NCBI GenBank assembly: GCA_003415625.1 | Contig: PYIU01000001.1 | Coordinates: 6,450,210 to 6,514,209, forward strand | DNA: 64,000 nucleotides | Origin: Aquanectria penicillioides | Lineage: Eukaryota > Ascomycota > Sordariomycetes > Hypocreales > Nectriaceae | Direction: 5' to 3' | Shown: one piece after another, positions 23,043 through 34,992 of the stretch | Layout of the letters: every line of letters starts with the position of its first letter | Position numbering within the stretch: the stretch's first letter is position 1 | Notes under the pieces: generated by a model | What the model was told of the DNA's origin: nothing | The model's input: the letters and a program-made list of their open reading frames with translations, nothing else | Database searches by the model: none | Translations under genes and position numbers: made by a program

Positions 23043-25497
23043 TTACGACTGGGTAACCCCAGGAGCCTCGGCGTGAACTCCGTTAGTCAGAGGAGCCTGG
23101 ATATGACCGTTCGGCAATCCGGTAGCCTCGTGGTTTGCATTCTTGTTCTCAGTGCCGGCCACGGGGAGGGCACCAGATGGAGAGAAGACGGGAACATCGG
23201 CGGAAAGCTGGCTAGCGCCATTGCCGTTAACAAGGCCGTTCACAGGGGACACCACCTGGGTGCCGTCGGGGTATTGCTGAAACGAAGGGTCGTTGGGGTA
23301 GGCACCATAAGGGACGGGGTGCACTCCGTTAAACTGGTTGCCAAACGCGTAGGCACGGTTCTTGAAGGTCAAATGCACGGGGCCGTGGTTGCGAGCAAGC
23401 TCGTCTCGCTCCTCCATTGGAAGAACAAACTTCTCCCAACCCTCTCGACGACGCAGGCGCTCGCAGTCGTCCTCGCCAACGATGTACTCAACTTCGGTGG
23501 ACTCTTCACACACGGCACGAATGAGTCCCATGTCGGGGGACAGCTCCCGCATTCGCTTGAAGGCGGCGATAAAGTGAAGAGGAACAAAGCCCTGAGAGTC
23601 CATGCGCGCTCTCAGATACATGTCCTTGCAAAGGTTCTCGATGGAGAAGTAGTACTCGATCTGGCTCTTCAGGACGGGAACGACCATGTTATCCCAGTAA
23701 GGGTGAGGCTGGAAGGGCATGCCTGCCATGGGAGGGATGGTGTAGTCGTAGGGAGCAAACTGGGCCTGGACAGCAGGCATTCGGGTCTGACCATTGGGTA
23801 GAGACATGCGGTGGTAGTTCCCGGCACCATTGCGACCACCCGGCCGCGCTGAGCGGGAGGCATGAACACTTGGCCGTGAGCACCCTGGCGAAGAGGAGGG
23901 CTGTAGGGTCCTTGAGCCCGGGCGGCGGCGGCGGCGGCGGCGCCGCCCTGGCCACTGAAACTGGCAGCTCCTGAGGCAGAGTTGCTGTGTTGGTGTTGAG
24001 TCTGGGTGTTTACTGAAGGGTGAGTGCCACGGCCACGGTAGGCACCTCGAGCCCTCTCACCACGACCCTCTGGTCGGGAAGCCTGGGCATTTTCCTGTAG
24101 CATCAATCATGTTAGTCAAGATCCTTGACGGAATGTGGCGTCACAAGCTCATTATTGAGATCGGAAGTTGTGTGTGTCCGGATAGAAATTAGGGCAAGGT
24201 CACTTACAGTTGACTGAGCGGAAGCTTCCTTGGCCTTGTCAACGGCGGCGGCCTTCTTCTGGTTGCTTACAGCATCAAGCGATCCACGCTTGGTAGGCTG
24301 GGGCTGGGACGAGGCTCCGTTAGAGCCGTTGACCTCTCGAGGCTTGGTGTCGTTGGCCTTGTTCACAGGAGCAGCCTGGCTCTTCTCAGCGACACCGTTC
24401 GTTGTCGCCCGGACGCTGGCATCACGGCCGTTTCGGGCACCACCACGAGGCTTGGAGTTTCGCATTTGAGGCAGCTGAGTCTCGAAGCTGACGGTAGGAA
24501 CGTAGTCGTAGGTCACCCACTTCTCCTTCTGTCGCTTGCCTTGGGATCCATCTTCCTGGCTATCCTTGTCAGACCGATCGGCCCGCTCGACGGGCTTTTT
24601 CTTGTCGTCCTTGACGTCCTTGATGGCAGTCTCCGGAGTAGGCCATGCAACGGCGTCCTCAACCGGTGGGGGCACATCCTTGGTCTCTTTGTCCGACAAC
24701 CTGGAACCTCGGGGTCCATTTCGCTCAGGGCGAGCGGCATCTACGGCCTTTCGCTGAGGCTTGACGCCGTTGGTAACGGGGCCATTCTGCGCGACGGGCT
24801 CTTCAACAGTCTTTGTAGAACCCTTGGTTCCCTCCTGCTGACCATTGACCAGCTCTGCGGCTGTGGGCTTGCCCTTGGCAAGATGAGCCTCCTGGCGCTT
24901 GTGCCAGATGTTGACGCTAGGGATGGGTGCCTCCGACAGTTCAATTTTAGGCGGCTCGGGAACCGCTTCCTGTTCCTTGTCTACAGACGCTGAATCACTG
25001 GCTTGCTTCTCAGAGGCCTTGCCTTTCTTATTTCTCCGCGCTTTTCGGGAGTCCTGCTCATCGGCAGATCGTGTTGTGGCGCTGGAAGACCTAGCTGCCT
25101 TGTCATTGCGTCGCCATGGGCGATCTAACCTCGAGGACTCATCGTCACGCCTGGAGTCGGGTCGCCTATCCTGTGTAGATTCGGATCGGGTATCACTCTC
25201 GGATCCGGGGACATTGTCGATATCCTGCTTCTCAGCAGCGACAGACTGGGCGTCGACGCCGTTGGGGGTCTCGGTGACCTCGGTCGACTTGGCCTGCTCG
25301 ACGTCAGGCGTAGCACTCTTGGGAGTGGCAGTACCGGCAGCAGCGACGGCAGGAGCCTGGACGTCCGGGGCCTGAGAGGCTGCGGCAGTAGAAGTATTCG
25401 ACGGAGGGGCGGCGCCCTGTCCCTTCGCAGCCTGGGCGTAAGAGAAAGCGGAAGCGGCCGACATCTCGGAAGAAATCGCGGGGGCGACTGAAGTCAT
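23043..25497 (-). CDS. sro9: La-motif RNA-binding protein, Sro9/Slf1 (LARP) type, with apparent 1-nt frameshift
   Basis: Exon 1 is 25497-24208 and exon 2 is 24094-23043. The 113-nt intron has a GTAAGT donor, CTAAC branch point and CTACAG acceptor. Exon 1 carries the FSYAQAAKGQ N-terminal signature, charged low-complexity sequence, an NIWHKRQEAH motif and WVTYDYVPTVSFETQLP. Exon 2 has RGxG repeats and poly-Ala, then a La motif (YWDNMVVPVLKSQIEYYFS, NLCKDMYLRARMD, GFVPLHFIAAF). Family members bind mRNA and polysomes and modulate translation in the cytoplasm. The frame breaks near 23839-23841: QVFMPPAQRGR is in one frame, and GRNGAGNYHRMSLPNGQ and the La motif are in another. One extra C in the CCC run (plus strand) rejoins them, giving about 780 residues. 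Assembly error is more likely than a pseudogene, because everything else is intact. Confidence 0.85.
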
Positions 25498-26076
25498 GTC
25501 AAAATGTGCTCTTGAAGCACAGGCTATTTGCCAGACAGACGGGGAATATGGTGAGCCAAAGGTGTTTTTTCACCTGGGGCCACCAGCTGAGGCAACAGAT
25601 TTCTCCGGGGACAGTGAGCCCGGAGAGGTATCTCAACCCCCTCCGCACACGGGAGAGGCGCGGCGCACCCAATGTGCAGTGCAGAGGCTATTCGGGATCC
25701 CCCAACTGATGAGGGCGTCGACAGACGTCGGGTTTGCGAGCGAGAGTCGTATACCCTACCTTGGATCGGTAGGAAACGGCGTCGAGGCTAGGCAAGTAAG
25801 TTGAGTGCGAAGATTCGTCCGTAAGGCCGAAGACTTGGCAAAGTCGGATGCGGATTCGGGACAGACGAGTTTTGGGGTGTTAGACGGGTTACAGAAGCCT
25901 GCGAGAGGATTCTGAGGTTTGGCGAAACGGTACGGCTGAGGCAATGAAACCGAAGGGTGGAAAGTTCGTCGAAGGGAGGACGGGCCAAAAAAAAAAGAGA
26001 CCGGCTCGGCTCGACGTCGAGGCAACTACCACGGACCGTAGTGACGAATCGACGTAGGGGAGCGAGTGTGCTTCCT

Positions 26077-26113
26077 CAGGCTCAGGCTCAGGTTTAGGCT
26101 CAGGCTCAGGCTC
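26077..26113. repeat. CAGGCT tandem repeat
   Basis: About six units of TCAGGC, one altered, lying 580-620 bp upstream of the SRO9 start codon, possibly within its leader or promoter. Confidence 0.8.
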
Positions 26114-26945
26114 ACTCTCTCAACACGAGACGAGGGATGGAAGCGCAGACCAGGTGGCAAAAGGAAATCAACTGAAAAATGAAGACACAAACGGGGGGTT
26201 AAGCGACAGCGGCAATTCGTGCAGAATTGGGGCTGACGATGGATTGTGGTTTGAAATGAGGGCACGGCACAGGACCCAGAAGAAAATCAGAGGTCAGAGG
26301 TTATTTTTGCGTTGTGTGAACAATAAATTTTTTTCCTGCCTTTTTTTCCCCCCTCTCCGCAGAGGTACCGGGCGGGATCCCTGGGAGCGGATACGGGATA
26401 CTTTCTAGGCGCTGTCTAGCGGCCGGAGGAGGTAGTCCAGCAATGAATCGGCGCTGAGCCACTGCCTGTGATGGGGGACTGGCGGGCACTGGACCTCCAG
26501 CGATTTCCCCCCCCCTTCTTCGGCGGTCCTCTGGTCCAGCGGGACTTGCCTGACTCTCTAGGGCACTAAGAGAGAGCGGGGAGGGGACGGCTCCAGTGGG
26601 CTCCAGCGGGCTACAAGGCGTCGTCTTTCAGAGGCCTGATTACTGTGTAAGCCCGCCAATTCAGCGACGTTGACAGTGCGGCGGCGGTCACAGTGGTCCA
26701 CCCGGACAGCCGTGATGGGCTGGTGGGGATTGCGCGAATATAAATCGGCTCAGGCCGGCCAGCAGGCCCTGTCCGGTAATCCATGTTTTTTTTTGTGTGT
26801 GCCTTTTGATTACGCCGATGCTGATTGACTGGGCTCACGCGAGGCGGGCAGGGCAAGGAAGGGCCTGTCGCCTGTCGTCATTTGGTGACTGTTACGGGAT
26901 GCCTACCGGGCTTACCTCAGGTAAGGGTAGCAATAGCAAAAGCCA

Positions 26946-26973
26946 GGGCAAGGCAAGGCAAGGCAAGGCAAGG
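26946..26973. repeat. AAGGC pentanucleotide repeat
   Basis: Five perfect GGCAA units. The related TTGCC/AAGGC theme recurs at 45121-45162 and 46300-46360. Confidence 0.8.
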
Positions 26974-29188
26974 TATGCAATATTGCATTCATCATTGCCT
27001 GCCTGGGAAGGTCACGCATCTCATGTCCTATGGATCAGAGCATGCAAGCAATGTCGATTTGGGACGGGTAAAGCCGTCTTAGGTAGATATTGTGACACGG
27101 CAATGCAAAATTCGGGAGCCTAGCGATGCGTGCGATGTGATTGATGTGCGTAATGCCCGACGACATCGCTTCCATAAATCCGCTTTGGCTGCGCTGCCGG
27201 CAAGCAAAGGCTGCCATCGGGGGCTTCCACCGGAGACGAGTCACGCACATGTTGACATGCACACACATGCTTCGGGCTCCAGACCGGGCTCCAACCCACG
27301 CCAAGCAAGACGACACTGGCAGGCAGGCAAATCGGAGCTGTAACAAGGAAGTGGAGGCGCGGGCAGCCGACTTGCTTTTAGCCATGGCACAAATGGTTGA
27401 TTATGTACTGTGCAATTGATAGGCAGGTTGGTAGCACCATGACGATATGTAATGTGCCACCTCCGCACGACTAAAGGGGACGCTACGCATTGCAGTGCAA
27501 CGACAACAAAAAAACAATGCCGATAAAGAAACGCCAGATGCACCGAGGCGCTGAGCCATGCGTTTGGCTCGGTATGGCAGAGGCACAACCCCGAAGACTC
27601 CGATGCTCCGCGAGTGCTTGATATCCAAACCGCGGCAAAAGATTGGGGCTGGCGCACTACTTCGAAGAATAATTAATACCACTACGACTGGGCACGGAGG
27701 GCTCGCTAGACGGCGCGGGCTTTCTCCCTCTCCCTCTTTCCCTCTCTCCACTGCTTGGCCCTTTCCCTCGGAGCCAAAGAAGCTCCCGCACCTCCCGACA
27801 GAGGTCCGAGGTTTTCCCCCATGAGGAAACCGGCGGCACGGCATTGGAAGGGGGCGCTGGAAGGAAGGAAGGATGGATGGAAGCTCTGTATTTCCGAGAC
27901 TGTCCTCCATGCCTCCGCCCGCGTCCAATTCTGGATCGGGGAGAACCGTAATGTAATATCCCTAGCTGCGTCACCCATGGCGCTGGACCCTGACCATATC
28001 TCTTTTTTCTCTCTCTTTTTTTTCGTTTGTCTCGACTTGATTGCCCCGTCCCCCGTCACACGGAACTGATGCTCTCAAAATTCAAGCCCCGTCTGCAAGC
28101 CGAGGCTCCATCGTTGGCGGACCGGCACGAAGCTCATTGGGCCCGACACTTGACAGCCTGCCCTTTTAGTGCTGGATACTTTGAGTCGGGTGGGCCGGCA
28201 GTAGAAACCCGAAGTACCCCTCACCGCTTGCTCATCGAGATTTGATGCATGGAGGGAAACATTAGATACATATGTGACCAGTGTTGATCTAATCTATCAT
28301 CAAAAGATTGACGTTGGATAAGCTAATACCTGCCGTATGCTATACTTAATATATTGATCTTGCACCCCTGGAATCCCCTTTCTGTAAAAACCCTCCACCT
28401 TTGAAAAGAAAAAACACCACTGTCCGACATATACATGATCACCCCCGCATACTCAACAATGGATAGTTTGCTGGAAAGATTGTCTCAAGAGTTTTTATTG
28501 TCGATCATGGGGTGATGTTGAGTGGAATCGGCCGCCTTCCAGTCCCGAGCAATCGGAGTTGAGCAAGGGAGTAGAGAGCAAACACAAACTTCACGGCTAA
28601 TAGAAATGTTAACCTCCCTGACGGTACCACGCAATTTCTACCTATCGTACAGCTGCAATCCGTCCTCCCGAGAAAAAGGGTCGTGTGTAAACTTGCCCTC
28701 TGCAGGTTGGTTTGGTTGTGCACGCCATGTCACATTCATTAGTGTGACGAGGGCAAACGGCTTGAGGCATGATTTGTCAAAGGTACAAGGGAATGTGAAC
28801 AGCGCAAATTGTGTGTTTCTGCTCGAAGAATGCCCAGCGGCAACATGCATTTTAAACACCCCCCCTTGCCGTTTGTGCTTCTCCTTGCACATATTATTAG
28901 GGAGAATTGAGAGTAACACTGACACAGACATCCTAGGCAACCAATATACAAACTAGTATTTTCTCCCGTTATTCTGCTCCGCGATCCATGCTCAAAATTT
29001 CTAACTCGTAAAAACTCACACAAATACGAGTGCCTGTCGGCATGCTGTTTGGCAGTCATAGTTGACTCTAGTCATACATACTATTGGGATTATGGTACAC
29101 GTAGATTGGTGTATGGCATCATATTATTCTCCCAGAGCAAGCCGCAAAACTGGGTCAAGGGCCATACCTCTTGGACAAATTTCTCGCC

Positions 29189-30196
29189 TCAGCCGCTCAT
29201 CCAAGAAGTTGCTTGCCGGGCCCCAAACTGTGTGGCCAAACGCAAGCCAGTTGACCCCATGGGAAAGTAGCTGACCAAGTACCACGCCAGACAGACAAGC
29301 TGAACGATGGCAGAGAACATGGTCAGAATGACGCTGTGAAGCTGTGAGGATGGTCAATATTAATAATCCTACCCGCGACTTCCGAGCACTAACCTTCAGG
29401 GCGAATACGAGTGTTAGGATGATGGAACCAAAGTAAGCCGCAGTGAAGGGCAGTCGAGGGGTTGACATGAGATGGTAGACATAGTTCATAGGCCCCATCA
29501 CGGCTGCAAAGGATGCCAAGAACATCAGAGACCCAACAGACCACCTGCGAAGCTGTTAGTAATCGTTGCGGCAACGTCTATTTTACGAGCTCAAAAGTGC
29601 CCATCGTAATGTAGAAAAAGCTGTAGTCACGACGTTCGATAGGGATCGCACCAACTGGGTCGTGTGATAAAGAAAGAGGGTCTACGCAGGAACAGTATGG
29701 GTCGTTGACTTACAAGGTGACAAACTTGGTAGGCCTCGTAGCCAGGACCGGGAAGAGAGTGAAGCATATGACGAAACAAGCCAGGGCAGCAAGGTTGCAA
29801 GCACCAAAGATCATCAAACGATCCCATCTACTAACTGCAACTTGGGTTAGCTTATCCTGCCCACGAGGCTTGTCATCCGCATCACATGCATAATCTAAGG
29901 CATGGCTGAGATGCAATGCACATGTCCCGCTGCAGGGGTGCCGAAGGACGATGGATCGGGATGTCGTCAGGTTGACTCACGTACAAACCAGCCGTCTTCC
30001 TCTTCGCGGCGGCTGGGTTGGGGAGGGGAGCGCCAGCGCTCTCGGTGGTGGGGAGGCGCACATAGCCACGGTCGCCGAAGGGATTCAGGTTCTGGATCGA
30101 GGAGAGGAAGCCGCCCTGCTGGGAGGTGTTGACGGGCTCATCGCGACGGCTCCAGCCCAGGGAGTTGATAGAGTCTCGGAAAGAAGTCGAGGCCAT
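29189..30196 (-). CDS. sft2: Golgi/endosome transport membrane protein Sft2, with apparent 1-nt frameshift
   Basis: Four exons: 30196-29981, 29834-29714, 29544-29394 and 29341-29189, all with GT-AG introns of 146, 169 and 52 nt. The product is a small four-span Got1/Sft2-family protein of about 213 residues, implicated in endosome-to-Golgi vesicle fusion with t-SNAREs (family knowledge). The N-terminus SFRDSINSLGWSRRDEP and NPFGDRGYVRLPTTE are cytosolic. The membrane spans are in exons 2-4: LMIFGACNLAALACFVICFT, SVGSLMFLASFAAVMGP, AAYFGSIILTLVFALK and LTMFSAIVQLVCLAWYLVSY. The C-terminus SYFPMGSTGL is characteristic. Exon 1 changes frame near 30015-30017: GAPLPN is in one frame and SRREEEDGWFV in the next. 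The second frame is confirmed because it splices to LSRWDR. One additional G in that plus-strand run repairs it. Probable sequence error, otherwise a broken essential-type gene. Confidence 0.88.
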
Positions 30197-31761
30197 GGCA
30201 GCGGGGACCAGGGGGGCGGGTGGGCTCGATGGGGGACGGAACGGCTACGTCGATCGGGGCGGGCGCAAGTCTGGGATGGTGATGGAGGGTGGGAGGAGCG
30301 CGTCGCGGATAAGCGCAGGTAAGGTCTGGGCTGAAGCAGGAGAAACAGAAAGCTCCACTATAGCTCTGGTCAGTCGACGAGCTGTCCATGATATATCGAC
30401 ATATCTTGAAGGGTGTGGGACAGGCGCACGTAGAGGCTGCTCGGCCGTTGACGAAGCTGTTGGGACAGGCAGCCGAGATAGAGGGCTGTCGATTGGGGCT
30501 TGGGCAAGCGGCCGCGCGTTGCGCACGAAATTCGGCTATGACGACAGAGGAAGGGAGATGTGCGATAGGCGACAGGCGAAGTGTGACGCGCGACGCCTTG
30601 GGATGGTAGACAGAGAGGGCAGAAGGGAAGCCTGGGGGCGATTCGGGGGAATGTGTGTCGTCGATGTGGATGCGGAGGACGGCACTGGCACTGGCACTAA
30701 CGGCGTTGAGCGTGCTGGGTTGGGGGTGGTGTGGTCCGTGAATAGCACTGTCCGGGCCTCTCCAGCCAACTGTAGGCCTGGCCTTGCGGCGCTTGCCTTG
30801 TCTGTGGCGGGCTACACCTGCTGAAGGGGCCACATGATTGGCAGCCTCCCGCGATCCAGTGCGTACAGTTTGGGGCACGGCGTTTCTGCACGGCCCAGCC
30901 TCAGGTCGAAAGCTAAGGCTCAAGGCCATGGCCACCCTTGTCCGCCCAGCTTTGATCCAGTTTGCCGCAGAGTTGTGAGACGTAAGAGACCTGAGAGAGA
31001 GCGGTCCCATCTGTATAGGAACGGCAAGCAATTGGTGGGAGACCCAGACCTTGACCCATGAACCAGAGCCCCGAGACGAGGCTGCCGGCTCGAAGCTCCA
31101 GACTCTGGAGCTGTCTTGCACATCAGAGCAGCTGAAGTAGTTATTACCTTCCCGAGATGTGCGGGCGCAAACACTTAGACCACAAGTCGTGAGACTGGAG
31201 CCGCCGGAAGAGACGGGTGAGACGGGCTGTCGGGAGAGCCAAGCTTTGCTTTACGAGGAGCGGACCGTGGAGGGCCGAACACCATCCGTCGCTGCCGCTG
31301 GTAAGGACTGCCTGGTCGAGCATTTTAAGCATGGCAAAGTGCACTGTGTTGTAGGTAGGACTGCAAGACGGCAAAGGCTGAGAGTTGCAAGGATCAAGTA
31401 TCAACTTGATACGATTCTGAGTTATGCAAGGCAACCGGCCAGCCTTACGTCTGGGATCGTGGGTCGTGAGTCGTCAGTCTTTGGTTCTTGGCTTATTCGC
31501 ATCCCGTCAGGCTGGCATCATTGTGCTTACGGTATGCTCTGCGCCAAAGAATAATCCAGAAGATGGTGTACGTCGGCGAGGCGCGTGGCCACGAAGGACG
31601 CGCAGGTTGGGAAAACTCACCAACGCATGACCGCGCAAGGGGAGGCGAGGTGGGAGATGGAGGGGTTAGTCGATTCTGAGTAGCATCCCGATGAGTCTTT
31701 CTAGAGCGCAGCAGCCGGTTTGCCTTGATGTCTTAAATCCCAAGTCACGCTGAGCCCAACG

Positions 31762-31765
31762 CCCA

Positions 31766-31798
<33 letters not shown>

Positions 31799-31799
31799 C
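31762..31799. repeat. CA dinucleotide microsatellite
   Basis: About 18 CA units with one TA interruption. Confidence 0.9.
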
Positions 31800-32900
31800 A
31801 TCTTTTAAGTCTGGCTTCTATCAAGACGGAGGGCCATGGTGGGGATAACGGCCGTCCTTGGGCGGCCACCACTACCCAAGGACCAACACCAGTTGACCAC
31901 AACCAAAACGCCCAAAGATCAAAGCCGCCGTCCGCTATACCTCGAGCCTGGCGGGTCAGAAGATGATGAACCTCGTACAGATGACTTTCTGAGAGGGCTG
32001 GTATTTTTAGGTAGCTGGGCGGAGTATAAATTGGACGACGCTGGTACCTCATCTGGGTTTGATCTCATCTTGCAGAACTTGGTGACATACCGAAACGAAA
32101 CTTGAAGGACAATCAGTTTGGAACAGGACGCGGAAAACGCAAGAGAAGAAGGCTAAACGAACGCCAACCAGCCAGGCTTCCTGATACTACCCACCGTTTC
32201 GTAACGCACGCTTGTTTTGATCGTCGTCCTCTCGCGCCGTTGGCTTTCCCGCCTACGCCCACTTCGCATCCATCCCACCACCAATCGCCTCCTCCTTCTG
32301 AGAGGTACCAAAGTTTCAAAGCGTGGATAGGTGCCTCGACAAGTACCTCCCTGCCTACCTTACCTACCTACCTGGGTACCTAATCAACCTTGGGACCGTA
32401 CCAACCGACCAGCTCTTGGCCTCACGCATCGACAAGAGGCGGTCACAGCCAAGGATTCCTGGGCGATTTTCTCCTCTCGACTCCTCACTTACACAGCGCC
32501 CTCAAATCGCATCTCACGTCTCCCAGTGCCTCCATTCCTGGGCGCCAACCACCTACACCATCATCTGAACCACACTTCAGCTCTCGGCCCTCGTTCATCA
32601 GCCCGTGGCGTTCCGCCAGGAGACGATAAAACGTCAGACCGCCTGCTGGATATTCGGCACTTGGACTGTCCATCGACCATCACCCATCGCACGCCTATCT
32701 ATCATAACTGCAGTTCGCTGGCCTTGTTGTTGGTACCAGACTGGACCCTGAACGCCTATCACATCGTACACAGCCGTGGTTGAGAATAGATAGAACCCCC
32801 ACGGAAATCCAAAGGGCAGTGCAACAGACCCGTTCAGTGTCATCAACGCCGCCGCCTCTTCTCTTTTTCGGCCTCTGCCTTCCTCTACTTCAGTCTCTGA

Positions 32901-32940
32901 CCTCACCTCACCTCACCTCACCTCACCTCACCTTACCTCA
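32901..32940. repeat. CCTCA pentanucleotide repeat
   Basis: Eight tandem CCTCA units, with one CCTTA variant, in the upstream region of the bHLH gene. Confidence 0.9.
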
Positions 32941-34283
32941 AGTTAACCTAACCCCGGGCTTCCTGAGCCTCTCCGCTTCTAGTCCGTCAAGCACTTTGAG
33001 CGATCTCAGCCTCACCGGTTGGCCCATCCGCCCCGCCCCGCCCCGGTCGATTACCCCGTTGGATGCACCGCAGGATTGGTGCTCACACCTTACGAAGACA
33101 ATACGGACTTGGCCTTGCGCCTCCTCCATCCCGGACCGGACGCACCCCAGAGAGTGACCGGAGATTCCCAGTACCTTTTCCAGGTACCCAAAGTACCTCT
33201 TGTGCCTCCTGCTATCCTCGAAAGAGAACAGCGGACAGCAGCTAGAGAAGACGTGCGGCGCAAGCTGTGCACAATACCCTGTACAGCAGCAGCAGCAGCA
33301 TCCTCAGTTGAAGTCGATCGTCCATCCCGGACGCAACTCGTCATCGTCCACCATCACGTCGTTTATTATACTTGTTCTTGTTCGCACTGCTCGGCTGTGC
33401 AACCCACTCGTCTCCCGACGCAGCCGAACGAAAGCGTCTGTTTCCATGGTGCCGGACTGTCATTGTCGAACCAGTGGTGAGTGAGAGAAGCGCTGCTGTT
33501 CCCCCATCCCATTCACTAGTCACCTACAATCCCCCATCACCGCTCCTCCTTCTTACTACCATATCACACTATCACTACCACTATACCCCTCCTCTGCTCG
33601 GTCGCTCCCCGCTCCCTTTCCCTTTTCTCCTCGTCCGTTGATTTCCACCGTCGGCCGTTGGTTTATTGTTGGCTGCGGCTGGCTATGTTTGTACCCGACG
33701 CTTTCATCCTCCTCCCGCCCGCGCGCCCACGCTGACTGGTGGCCACCATTCCAAGAACAGCCACTTTCTTGAACAGACACCCGACACCGCCTGCCCTACC
33801 TAGCGCGCCAGCCAGGACAAGGACAGGAATCATTCAATCTCAGAGAGAGAAAGCCAAAACCCAAGCCAGCGCCAAAGCCTGAGCCAGCGCCAGCGTCAGA
33901 GCCCGAGCCTAACTCAACCTGAGGCGCTGTCCCTTTGTTGTTTTTGTCTCTGCCTCCCGGCCGCTTTGCCTCCCTCGACGGCCTCCTTCATCCATCCCGT
34001 TACGAGTTACCCACTCGGCGAACCGGCGACGCCCCGAGTCCCCTATTCTTGTTACTCGGCTTAGGACCACCCGCCGATTCAACGCCGCTACCACAACTAA
34101 GAGGCCACTTCTAAACCTCTAAGCCCTCCACTGGGGTTAGCATCGCCTACGTTGCTGCGAGCCCGTGCGTACTCCAAAGGACCCCCCCCCCCTCCTCCTC
34201 TCCCATTCCCCTCCCCCAAGAAGCCCAAGCCCACACTGGCAATCCCGCACTGGCAATCCCACACTGGTGCTCCCACATCCATA

Positions 34284-34324
34284 TCCACTCATCCACTCAT
34301 CCACTCCCACTCCCACTCCCACAC
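34284..34324. repeat. ATCCACTC/CCCACT tandem repeat
   Basis: Three copies of ATCCACTC grade into four copies of CCCACT in the C/T-rich leader zone of the bHLH gene. Confidence 0.8.
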
Positions 34325-34638
34325 TCTCGCTCACACCCACGCCAGACACCAAACCCACCCCCCAGAAACTGGCCTGAGTGCCCACTGCTGCCCGCCATTT
34401 CAACCACAAGCTCCTCCACCCGCCTCCCTCCGACTCCGACTCAGACTCACCCACAATCATTCTCTTGCGACCACCGATCACAGACCACCGTCTCCGACGT
34501 CGCTAACTTCCCCTCGTCGTCACTCGTCACCTTCTCCCTATCCCCCTCCACGCTGCGACCTCTCTTGATGGCCTTCAAGTAGCCAACTGCTCCTTGTCCG
34601 TCGTACTCATCCATCGCCTCTCCACTATTGCTTGTGAG

Positions 34639-34929
34639 GTGAGTCCTGACTCCTAGCCCTTGGCGCTTGCTGCTGCCCACCACCCTCCCTGCCGGGCATT
34701 CCAGCTGTCCACTTTCCCAACCCCAAGGCTGCCTGCCTCCTCGGCCATCTCCCCGCTTTGCTGCAGCTTCACTGCCCAGATGCCGATGCTCAAGTCGATG
34801 CTAATGCAATGATCCCACTAGGCCACCAAGCATCTCTTCTCATTATCCCACGACTGCCACCTGGGGTTTTTTTTACCCGACCCGTTCTCACGCCCACAAT
34901 ATTCCACCCACACAACTCCCTTCCTCTAG
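34639..34929 (+). other. candidate 5'-leader intron of the bHLH gene
   Basis: GAG followed by the donor GTGAGT at 34639, and a pyrimidine-rich acceptor TTCCTCTAG ending at 34929, 64 bp before the start codon. No strong CTAAC branch point was found. Inferred only from splice-site quality. Confidence 0.35.
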
Positions 34930-34992
34930 GGCAGTAATATCCGTTTCAACTTCTACACACAGCCAGCAAGCCAAGTCTTGCCGTCGCCCACG

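Larger units (their letters stand above)
25498..29188. other. gene-free stretch between SRO9 and SFT2
   Basis: 3.7 kb with the SRO9 upstream region on one side and the SFT2 3' region on the other. It contains a CAGGCT repeat (26077-26113), an AAGGC repeat (26946-26973), and an AT-richer part at about 28240-29100 that is probably the SFT2 3' side. No coding frame with family motifs was seen. Confidence 0.55.
30197..34992. other. 4.8 kb divergent intergenic region between SFT2 and the bHLH gene
   Basis: Both flanking genes are transcribed away from it. It contains a CA microsatellite (31762-31799), a TACCTACCTACC cluster (32338-32400), a CACCT pentanucleotide repeat (32901-32940), ATCCACTC repeats (34284-34324) and a long C/T-rich zone (about 33500-34990), probably the bHLH leader. 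A 327-codon minus-strand frame at 30138-31121 overlaps SFT2 exon 1 in another frame and has no family motif. Confidence 0.55.

Noticed and set aside
22924..23046. Possible extra SRO9 terminal exon: the TAA stop overlaps a GTAAGT donor
   Set aside because: The only nearby acceptor (ending 22978) adds just seven unremarkable residues before a stop.
23894..24025. An intron in SRO9 exon 2 (GTAAAC to CTACAG) that would also restore frame
   Set aside because: The donor is weak, no branch point precedes the acceptor, and it would remove sequence that reads like the conserved RG/poly-Ala region. A single-base indel is simpler.
30138..31121. Minus-strand open frame of 327 codons next to SFT2
   Set aside because: Its 3' end overlaps SFT2 exon 1 in the wrong frame, and no conserved motif was seen.
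32901..32940. Tandem repeats considered as a CRISPR-like array
   Set aside because: Pure 5-base repeats without spacers in a eukaryotic genome; simple microsatellite.
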